Assembly (NCBI GenBank): GCA_002413455.1
Contig: DHXA01000058.1
Coordinates: 12,557-18,891, forward strand
Source: Rhodanobacter sp. UBA5168
GTDB lineage: Bacteria > Pseudomonadota > Gammaproteobacteria > Xanthomonadales > Rhodanobacteraceae
Reading direction: 5' to 3'
Length of the DNA stretch: 6,335 bases
The translations under genes and the position numbers were made by a program. Shown here in pieces: positions 1 through 5,064 of the stretch. How positions within the stretch are numbered: the first letter of the stretch is position 1; every line of letters starts with the position of its first letter. Below the pieces are notes generated by a model. It was not told where the DNA came from. It ran no database searches and saw only the letters and a list, made by a program, of their open reading frames with translations.

Positions 1-1662
1 ATCCTGCTCGACGAGATCGTGCGCTTCAGCCCGGAATCCGCCTCGCAACTGGGCGTGGCCGGCTACGACGACAAGGTGGCCGATCTCAAGCCCGGTGTGG
101 ACGAGCGCTCGCGCGCCGCACTGGTCGCCGCGAAGGCGAAGCTGCAGGCACTGCTGGCTGCGGAGAAGGACATCAATGTGCGGCAGGATCTGCAAATTCT
201 GGTCAAGGCCGCTGACGAACAGATCGAGGGCATCGACCTCAACCGGAAATACCTGCTGCCCTACAACGACGTCGGCCAGCTGATTTTCAGCGGCGAGTTT
301 GGACTGCTGAAAGATGACGTCGCCGCCGCGCGCCGTCGCTCCGCGCTGAGGCGGCTGCAGTGCTACGTCGGCAAGACACCAGGCTGCACGCCCATCACCG
401 AGCTGGCCGAGGCACAGACCACCGCCAGGCTCGGCGACAAGGCCTTGCTCGGCCCCTACAAGGGCGAAGTGGAACAGAAGCTGGCCAACACCCGGCGTTA
501 CGTCGACGGGATCCGCCAGCTGTTCGCCAAATACAAGCTTGATGACGCCGACGGCAAGACCGCGCTGGACGCGCTCGACGCGCAACTGAAGGCGTACGAC
601 AGCTGGGTGCGCAGCACCGTGCTGCCGCGCGCCCGCGCCGACTTCCGCCTGCCCGAACCGCTCTACGCATACAACCTCAAGCAGGTCGGCATCGACATTC
701 CACCGCAGCAGCTGATCCAGCAGGCGCAACTCGAGTTCGTCGAGCTGCGCGGCATGCTGCAGGTGCTGGCGCCGACCGTGGCGAAGGCCGAAGGCATCAA
801 CGCCACCGGTTACCGCGACGTGCTGAAGGCGCTGAAGAAACAGCAGCTGGGCAAGGACCAGGTGGTGCCGTGGTATCACGAGGTGCTCGGGCGCATCGAG
901 CAGATCATCCGGCGCGAACACCTCGTCACCCTGCCGCAGCGCAAGATGCAGATGCGCCTGGCCTCGGAGGCAGAGGCGGCGCAGGTGCCGGCACCGCACA
1001 TGGACCCGCCGCCGTTCGTCAACAACCACGGCGAGCAGGGCACCTTCGTGCTGACCATGGGCAATCCCGGGACGGCCGGCGACAAGAGTCAGGCCTACGA
1101 CGATTTCACTTTCAAGGCGGCCGCGTGGACGCTCACCGCGCACGAGGGCCGGCCCGGCCACGAACTGCAGTTCGCCGCGATGGTCGAGCGCGGCGTGTCG
1201 CTGGCGCGCAGCCTGTTCGCATTCAACAGCGTCAACGTGGAAGGCTGGGCGCTGTACGCCGAATCGGAAATGCTGCCGTACGAACCGCCAGCGGGTCAGT
1301 TCATCGCCCTGCAGAATCGGTTGATGCGCGCGGCGCGCGCCTGGCTCGACCCGATGCTCAACCTGGGCCTGATCACGCCCGAACGCGCGCATGACGTGCT
1401 GGTTCATGACGTTGGCCTGTCCGAGGCATTGGCGGGGCAGGAGATCAATCGCTACACGTTCGATTCGCCCGGCCAGGCCACCGCCTATTTCTACGGCTAC
1501 ATGCGCCTGCAGCAGCTGCGCCTGCAAACCGAACAGACCCTGGGGCCGGCATTCGACCGGATGGCATTCAACGATTTCGTGATCGGCCAGGGCCTGCTGC
1601 CACCGGAACAGCTGGCCGAAGCGGTGCGCACGCAATTCGTGCCAGCCCGGCGCAAACCCTGA
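1..1662 (+). CDS. DUF885 family protein, predicted metallopeptidase-like (5' end missing)
   Basis: The reading frame is open from the first base, so the gene begins upstream; 553 residues are visible before the TGA. The GTG at position 19 is an internal valine rather than a convincing start: no ribosome binding site precedes it and the frame continues to the window edge. Family marks are near the C-terminal half: a HEGxPGHExQ motif at visible residues 381-390, a GWALYAE motif at 415-421 and an SPGQATAYFYG stretch close to the end. In DUF885 proteins the HExxPGH segment is thought to bind a metal, and many members carry an N-terminal signal sequence, so an exported or periplasmic hydrolase is plausible; the signal would be in the missing part. 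Full-length members are usually about 580-620 residues, so roughly 30-60 residues are absent. Substrate is unknown. The downstream gene is convergent, so this gene ends its transcription unit here. Confidence 0.9.
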   Translation: MLLDEIVRFSPESASQLGVAGYDDKVADLKPGVDERSRAALVAAKAKLQALLAAEKDINVRQDLQILVKAADEQIEGIDLNRKYLLPYNDVGQLIFSGEFGLLKDDVAAARRRSALRRLQCYVGKTPGCTPITELAEAQTTARLGDKALLGPYKGEVEQKLANTRRYVDGIRQLFAKYKLDDADGKTALDALDAQLKAYDSWVRSTVLPRARADFRLPEPLYAYNLKQVGIDIPPQQLIQQAQLEFVELRGMLQVLAPTVAKAEGINATGYRDVLKALKKQQLGKDQVVPWYHEVLGRIEQIIRREHLVTLPQRKMQMRLASEAEAAQVPAPHMDPPPFVNNHGEQGTFVLTMGNPGTAGDKSQAYDDFTFKAAAWTLTAHEGRPGHELQFAAMVERGVSLARSLFAFNSVNVEGWALYAESEMLPYEPPAGQFIALQNRLMRAARAWLDPMLNLGLITPERAHDVLVHDVGLSEALAGQEINRYTFDSPGQATAYFYGYMRLQQLRLQTEQTLGPAFDRMAFNDFVIGQGLLPPEQLAEAVRTQFVPARRKP

Positions 1663-1668
1663 TCGATC

Positions 1669-1716
1669 CCCTCGCGACGAGGGTCCTGTGGTCGCCGCCC
1701 GCATGCCGGCGCGGCG
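1669..1716. terminator. Convergent intergenic gap with two hairpins, possible bidirectional terminator
   Basis: Two genes end tail to tail with 54 bases between them. The gap holds a 6-bp stem CCCTCG/CGAGGG with a 3-base loop (1669-1683) and a GC-rich stem of about 9 bp with one bulged base (1693-1701 with 1707-1716), the latter directly abutting the stop codon of the minus-strand gene. Neither stem is followed by a T-run in either direction, so intrinsic termination is only a guess from position and pairing. Confidence 0.35.
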
Positions 1717-2094
1717 TCAGCGGCGACGCCCTGGCGACGGCATGGCAGGCCGCGCGCATGCCGCCGCCCGCGCGCCCTTCGCCAGCCAACTGGCAAGTTG
1801 CGCGGTATCGCGGCTCAATGGCGCGGGCAGCACGATGTAGTGCCGGCTGATCGCCGCGCCCGGCTTGGCGATCAGCCGCGATGTCCCCGTCAGCTGCAGC
1901 AAGGCCGATTGATCGGAGGGAGCCAGCTTCAAGGCCAGTCCATCGGGCGTCAGCCAGGCGCACGGCTTTTCATCGAGCCAGGCCATCAGGCAACCGAACA
2001 TCGGCTTGATGCGCAGATCGTGCAGCTTGCCCAGATGCGCGGCCGCATCCTCAAGCTCGCCACGCATGACGTCGAGTGCCGCCGGCACGCTCAT
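1717..2094 (-). CDS. TfoX N-terminal domain protein (stand-alone domain)
   Basis: This 125-residue protein matches the TfoX/Sxy N-terminal domain pattern: a PMFG motif at residues 31-34, a tract with the layout of the family's strand-rich core (ending in LALKL at 53-57), an HYIVLP segment at 85-90 and a final helix with a conserved tryptophan (W103). The separate C-terminal TfoX domain is missing, so it is about half the length of a classical Sxy competence regulator; single-domain versions are common in proteobacteria and their role is poorly known, so a competence function should not be assumed. The tail is rich in Ala and Arg. The ATG (2094-2092) overlaps the TGA of the upstream trhA-like gene as ATGA and no good Shine-Dalgarno precedes it, which implies translational coupling. 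An in-frame extension further upstream exists but would run across the trhA gene and is not believed. Confidence 0.82.
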   Translation of the reverse strand: MSVPAALDVMRGELEDAAAHLGKLHDLRIKPMFGCLMAWLDEKPCAWLTPDGLALKLAPSDQSALLQLTGTSRLIAKPGAAISRHYIVLPAPLSRDTAQLASWLAKGARAAACARPAMPSPGRRR

Positions 2095-2759
2095 GCCGGC
2101 GCGTCGGGAATCACGTACAGCAGCACGGCGAGGAAATGCAGCACGCTGCCGGTCAGCACGAACACATGCCACAGCGCATGGTGATACGGGAGCCGCCGCC
2201 ACAGATAGAACGGCACGCCCAGCGTATAGGCCAGGCCACCGCCGATCAGCAATACCGTGCCCCCGGTCTGCAGATGTTTGCTGAGCGGCTCGAACGCGAC
2301 CATGCCGATCCAGCCCATGCCCACGTACAGCAGCACGGCCAGCTTGTGGTAGCGCTTGAGCAAGCCAAGCTCCAGCGCGCTGCCGACCAGAGCCAGCGTC
2401 CACACCGCCACAAACAGGCTCCAGCCCCAGGCGCCCGGCAGCGCGATCAAGGTGAACGGCGTATAGGTGCCGGCGATCAACACATAGATCGCGATGTGGT
2501 CGAGTGCACGCAACGCCGGCTTGGCCGCCGCCACGGAAATCGAGTGGTACAGGGTGGAGGCGGTGTACAGCAGTACCAGCGAGGTACCGAACACCGCGCA
2601 GGCCACCACCGTGAGCGCATTGCCGTGCAAGGCGGCGAACGCCACCAGCACGGCCAGCCCGGCGATGCTCAGCGCGATGCCGACACCATGGATGACACTG
2701 CTGGCCAGCTCGTCGCCGGAACGGTAGCGCGGGATCACCGCGCCGGAAGGGATGGACAT
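2091..2759 (-). CDS. trhA: Hemolysin III / PAQR family membrane protein (TrhA-like)
   Basis: The 222-residue product is an inner-membrane protein with about seven hydrophobic segments spread from residue 20 to the C-terminus. It carries the full set of putative metal-site residues of the PAQR/hemolysin III superfamily: SxxxH at S68-H72 (in STLYHS), an aspartate at D87 (LDHIA, followed by a GTYTPF motif) and HxxxH at H194-H198 in the last helix; an early VIHGVG motif (H24) is also typical. Family members are called hemolysin III for historical reasons; in E. coli the homologue (YqfA/TrhA) is linked to membrane energetics or fluidity, and hydrolase activity is suspected by analogy with PAQR receptors. 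The start is the ATG at 2759, chosen because AGGAG lies 6 bases upstream and because the added residues of a longer frame to 2942 overlap the preceding gene and look non-native. It is followed by the overlapping TfoX-like gene. Confidence 0.93.
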   Translation of the reverse strand: MSIPSGAVIPRYRSGDELASSVIHGVGIALSIAGLAVLVAFAALHGNALTVVACAVFGTSLVLLYTASTLYHSISVAAAKPALRALDHIAIYVLIAGTYTPFTLIALPGAWGWSLFVAVWTLALVGSALELGLLKRYHKLAVLLYVGMGWIGMVAFEPLSKHLQTGGTVLLIGGGLAYTLGVPFYLWRRLPYHHALWHVFVLTGSVLHFLAVLLYVIPDAPA

Positions 2760-2765
2760 GGATCG

Positions 2766-2770
2766 CTCCT
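2766..2770 (-). promoter_or_regulatory. Ribosome binding site of the trhA-like gene
   Basis: AGGAG on the minus strand, 6 bases before the ATG at 2759. It settles the start of the membrane protein against the longer in-frame alternative that begins at 2942. Confidence 0.7.
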
Positions 2771-2777
2771 GGCATGA

Positions 2778-2831
2778 CCGCAGGCGCCGCGCAGCGCCAT
2801 AACCGGGCGGGCGCTCCGGTGCTGCCTGCGG
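2778..2831 (-). other. Imperfect nested inverted repeats in the leader of the trhA-like gene
   Basis: The 106-base gap between the exported-protein gene and the trhA-like gene contains a perfect 8-bp inverted repeat (CCGCAGGC at 2778-2785 with GCCTGCGG at 2824-2831) enclosing a second 6-bp pair (AGCGCC at 2793-2798 with GGCGCT at 2810-2815). In the transcript this could fold into a two-tier stem ending 7 bases before the ribosome binding site. It could end the upstream transcript, act as a processing site, or be a chance result of high GC; no T-run follows it. Confidence 0.35.
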
Positions 2832-2865
2832 CACGCACCATCCCGTCCGCGCGACAACCGCTGCA

Positions 2866-3303
2866 CTATTCGATGATGAACGCGCCGAACGCCACGCCAA
2901 GATTCCAGCCGCTGCCCTTGCCGCTGAGCGCCAGCGACACATTGCCCTTGGTCAGCACCTGCGCCTCGGCGGCCTTGTCCTCGACACCGGCGTGGGCTTC
3001 CGCGTTGGCGTAGTGGCCCAGCACGTCGCGCACGTCGCTGATCCCGCTGAACTTGCCGATGCCGTCGGTGATCCTGGTTTTGCCGAACGTGAGGCCGCCG
3101 CCCTTGGCGCGCAACTTCACGTGCAGGCTCTGGCCGTTGCTGCAGCGAACGGTGCCGCTGCCGCTGGCGGTCTTGTAGAACACCGACCAGCCAGACAGTT
3201 GAAAACTCATCTTGCAGGAAAGGTCGCCGGCCCGGGCCGGCGCGCCCGGCAGCAGCCCGCCACACGCCAACCCCACCACGCCTGCCCATTTGATCAGACT
3301 CAT
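2866..3303 (-). CDS. Small exported protein of unknown function
   Basis: The product is 145 residues and begins with a clear Sec signal peptide: a lysine at position 5, a hydrophobic core over residues 6-20 and a likely signal peptidase I site after APARA (residue 25). The mature part, about 120 residues, has two cysteines (C30 and C54) that could form a disulfide in the periplasm, is rich in glycine and short hydrophobic strands, and has few long helices. The spacing of the cysteines, the glycine-rich middle and the ending GWNLGVAFGAF loosely recall the DUF992 family of small exported alpha- and betaproteobacterial proteins, but this is memory-based pattern likeness only. The ATG at 3303 has GGAG 6 bases upstream. 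It is the first of three minus-strand genes and is divergent from the TonB-like gene. No function can be named. Confidence 0.8.
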   Translation of the reverse strand: MSLIKWAGVVGLACGGLLPGAPARAGDLSCKMSFQLSGWSVFYKTASGSGTVRCSNGQSLHVKLRAKGGGLTFGKTRITDGIGKFSGISDVRDVLGHYANAEAHAGVEDKAAEAQVLTKGNVSLALSGKGSGWNLGVAFGAFIIE

Positions 3304-3529
3304 GCCGTTCTCCGTTCCGCCCGGCTCGCCGCCGATGACTGATTGTTGCAGGACTACCCCGCCATGGGCGATGTCTGCGTGAAATCGTTTGTTGCCGGGG
3401 GCCTGCGCCCGGCCGCTGTCCCGGACTGCGCGCTCTCAGCCGCCGCGCGCAAGCCACCGCGCGCCGGTATTTCCGCCACACAAATGGCCATCCAGCCGTC
3501 CGCTTGCGCTACTACGCCGTACAGGCATA

Positions 3530-3548
3530 CGCTGCCATCGCGGCAGCG
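3530..3548. promoter_or_regulatory. Perfect dyad upstream of the TonB-like gene, possible operator
   Basis: CGCTGCC, five bases, GGCAGCG: a perfect 7-bp inverted repeat centred about 70 bases before the ATG of the TonB-like gene and just downstream of the weak promoter-like hexamers. The position would suit a repressor site or a small hairpin in the leader. It does not resemble a Fur box (which is AT-rich). GC-rich DNA yields such repeats by chance, so confidence is low. Confidence 0.25.
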
Positions 3549-3599
3549 CGATCCCCCCGGTTCACGCCGCGCGACTGCCGCCACAACCCCATCGTTGTC

Positions 3600-3605
3600 A
3601 GGAGG
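3600..3605 (+). promoter_or_regulatory. Ribosome binding site of the TonB-like gene
   Basis: AGGAGG, 6 bases before the ATG at 3612; a full consensus Shine-Dalgarno. It rules out the upstream in-frame TTG at 3504, which would add 36 residues of poor composition. Confidence 0.85.
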
Positions 3606-3611
3606 TCGCTC

Positions 3612-4280
3612 ATGTCGTCCGCAAGCCTGGCCGTTGCTCATCGCGCACATCCCGACAGTGCACGCATCGCCGCCATCAGCGCAGCGATTGCACTCAACCT
3701 TGCCGTTGTCCTGATCGCCTCGCGGCCGATCACCCCGGCGCAACTCACACTGATTCACCAGCCCGCCGCGATCCAGCAGGTTCGCCTGATCACGCCACCG
3801 GCGGTATTGCCACTGCCGCCAGCGGTCGAACTGAAACCGTTGCCGCATCCGCCGACGCCGCCACAAGCTCGCGTGCGGCCAGTGCCACTGAGCCCCCCGG
3901 CGGTGGTGCCCAGCACCGAGGGCCGCCTCGCTGCCCCGCCGGTCAGTGAACCAAGCCTGCTGCCCGCCAACGACATGCCGGGCACGGCGACGGAGACCGT
4001 GCCGGTGGAGGCCAGCCTTGCCTATCGCTCGGCGCCGCTGCATTTCCCCACCGTAGCCTTGCGCCAGCATATGCATGGCAGCGTGCTGCTGCGGGTGCTG
4101 GTGGATGAAACCGGCAAACCCCTGGAAGTGCAGTTGGAACACGGCAGTGGCTACGCCCTGCTCGACCGCAGCGCGCGCGACCAGGTGCTGGCCAGTTGGC
4201 GCTTCCAGCCAGCCATGGTGAACGGGCACGCGGTGCGCGCCTGGGCCCGGGTGCCGGTGAATTTCGACCTGCGCGAGTAA
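3612..4280 (+). CDS. TonB family energy transducer protein
   Basis: The 222-residue product has the three-part TonB plan: a single membrane-spanning segment near the N-terminus (about residues 18-37), a proline-rich periplasmic linker (about 60-118, with many PP and PxP steps), and a C-terminal TonB domain (about 144-220). The last part shows the family signature: an FPTVALRQHMHG start in place of the usual YPxxAxxxxxxG, then VDETGKPLEVQ, SGYALLDRSARD, SWRFQPAMVNG and VPVNFDL. TonB proteins pass energy from ExbB/ExbD across the periplasm to outer-membrane receptors. No exbB, exbD or receptor gene is adjacent, so this is probably one of several TonB paralogues, with unknown cargo. The membrane segment lacks the conserved histidine of E. 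coli TonB; an asparagine (N29) is the only polar residue in its core. The ATG is fixed by an ideal ribosome binding site, and a hairpin follows the TAA. Confidence 0.9.
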   Translation: MSSASLAVAHRAHPDSARIAAISAAIALNLAVVLIASRPITPAQLTLIHQPAAIQQVRLITPPAVLPLPPAVELKPLPHPPTPPQARVRPVPLSPPAVVPSTEGRLAAPPVSEPSLLPANDMPGTATETVPVEASLAYRSAPLHFPTVALRQHMHGSVLLRVLVDETGKPLEVQLEHGSGYALLDRSARDQVLASWRFQPAMVNGHAVRAWARVPVNFDLRE

Positions 4281-4286
4281 GCCGAT

Positions 4287-4314
4287 CGCGGAACGCCCGA
4301 CCGGGCGTTCCGCG
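4287..4314 (+). terminator. Perfect 12-bp hairpin after the TonB-like gene
   Basis: CGCGGAACGCCC (4287-4298) pairs perfectly with GGGCGTTCCGCG (4303-4314) around a 4-base loop, starting 6 bases after the TAA. Its strength and position mark it as the likely end of the TonB-like transcript. The following bases (GCAACAATCATC) do not form a T-run, so it is either a terminator of the U-poor kind, an RNA-stabilising 3' stem, or works with Rho. Confidence 0.65.
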
Positions 4315-4455
4315 GCAACAATCATCCCCTGCCGCATGACCACGCGATGGCACGTGATCGCCTGCGCGCGCCGGGCTCGCGGATGCCGCCGGCTTACGCG
4401 TCTTTAACGATACGCATGCTCCACTGGCGCCCATTCACCCTGCCAGGTTTCACGC

Positions 4456-5034
4456 ATGGGCAAGCAGCTGCATACCTTGAAAACCCTGCGCGCGATCGCG
4501 CTTGAACACGCCACCGCCGGACAGCCCGATCTCGCCTCGATGGCGCGCGAACTTGGCCGCGTGGTGCATCAGGATGGAGCTGCGCTGGCCACCCGACTCG
4601 CTCCGTTGCGCACGCGTCAGCGTGGCTTCGAGCGCTGGCTGCTGGCCGAACGCAGCAAACCATCGATCAACGTGCTGGTGATGGCCTGGCCGCCGAACCA
4701 CCGCACCCCGGTGCACGACCACGCGGGATTGTGGGGCCTGGAGATGACCTTGCATGGCGCGCTGGAAGTGCAGTCCTATGTGCGCGACCCCATCTCGGGC
4801 GACCTGCGCATGCAAGGCCGCGACTGGCTCGGGCCCGGCGACGGCACCTGGTTCGAAGGCGACCAGAACCACGCGCATCGCTGCCGCAACCTGTCCCGTT
4901 ACGATACGGCGTTGACGCTTCACGTCTACGGTGGCGACCTGGCACGGTTTTTCGCCTACGAGCAGCCGGAACCGGCCGGGCGATGGATCGCGCAACCACA
5001 GCGCAGCGCCATCGCCGGCCGCCTGCACCGCTAG
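4456..5034 (+). CDS. Cysteine dioxygenase-like cupin (thiol dioxygenase)
   Basis: The 192-residue product fits the bacterial cysteine dioxygenase family: cytoplasmic non-haem iron enzymes that add O2 to a thiol to form a sulfinate. The iron ligands are visible as HDH (H87, H89) and the histidine of HRCRN (H141). Further family marks are TPVHDHxxxWG, the G of the cupin turn at G101, and LHVYGG, giving T154-H156-Y158 where mammalian enzymes have a Ser-His-Tyr triad. G94 sits where mammals have the cysteine cross-linked to tyrosine, as is usual in bacteria. R60, 27 residues before the first iron ligand, matches the arginine that binds the cysteine carboxylate in Arg-type enzymes, which favours cysteine over 3-mercaptopropionate, but the substrate is not proven. 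The start ATG has only a weak AGG 8 bases upstream. The next gene follows after 30 bases, so the two are probably one operon. Confidence 0.88.
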   Translation: MGKQLHTLKTLRAIALEHATAGQPDLASMARELGRVVHQDGAALATRLAPLRTRQRGFERWLLAERSKPSINVLVMAWPPNHRTPVHDHAGLWGLEMTLHGALEVQSYVRDPISGDLRMQGRDWLGPGDGTWFEGDQNHAHRCRNLSRYDTALTLHVYGGDLARFFAYEQPEPAGRWIAQPQRSAIAGRLHR

Positions 5035-5054
5035 ATCGGCACGACGCCACCACT

Positions 5055-5059
5055 GAGGA
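5055..5059 (+). promoter_or_regulatory. Ribosome binding site of the FAD/NAD(P)-binding protein gene
   Basis: GAGGA, 5 bases before the ATG at 5065, within the 30-base gap after the dioxygenase gene. It supports the chosen start. Confidence 0.65.
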
Positions 5060-5064
5060 ATTTC

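Larger units (their letters stand above)
3304..3611. other. Divergent intergenic region between the exported-protein and TonB-like genes
   Basis: This 308-base stretch separates two genes read away from each other, so it should contain both promoters. I see no convincing protein-coding gene in it: the open frames through it lack ribosome binding sites and have unnatural composition. It holds GGAG (3310-3313) for the minus-strand gene and AGGAGG (3600-3605) for the plus-strand gene, small GC stems such as GCCGGG/CCCGGC (3394-3413), and a 7-bp dyad at 3530-3548. A weak promoter-like pair for the plus strand is TTGCGC (3504-3509) and CATACG (3526-3531) with 16 bases between; it is too poor to call with confidence. 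Confidence 0.6.

Noticed and set aside
2076..2777. A 233-codon plus-strand frame opposite the trhA-like gene
   Set aside because: Its translation is full of Gln, His and Arg repeats with no hydrophobic core, typical of an antisense shadow of a membrane-protein gene.
2095..2841. An upstream in-frame extension of the TfoX-like gene to 374 residues
   Set aside because: The added part runs antiparallel in frame to nothing known and overlaps the whole trhA-like gene in another frame; the TfoX domain begins just after the ATG at 2094.
2760..2942. A longer N-terminus (61 more residues) for the trhA-like protein
   Set aside because: The extra residues are Arg/Ala/Ser-rich and overlap the preceding gene, while AGGAG sits properly before the ATG at 2759.
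3394..3467. Short GC-only stems (GCCGGG/CCCGGC and GCGCGC/GCGCGC) in the divergent region
   Set aside because: Six-base pairs of pure G and C are expected by chance at this base composition and have no supporting context.
3504..3611. A TTG start giving 36 extra residues for the TonB-like protein
   Set aside because: No ribosome binding site precedes it; the ATG at 3612 has AGGAGG at ideal spacing and places the membrane segment near the N-terminus as expected.
3354..4343. A 329-codon minus-strand frame across the divergent region and the TonB-like gene
   Set aside because: It is antisense to the clear TonB-domain gene, has no ribosome binding site seen, and its low-complexity composition looks like a shadow.
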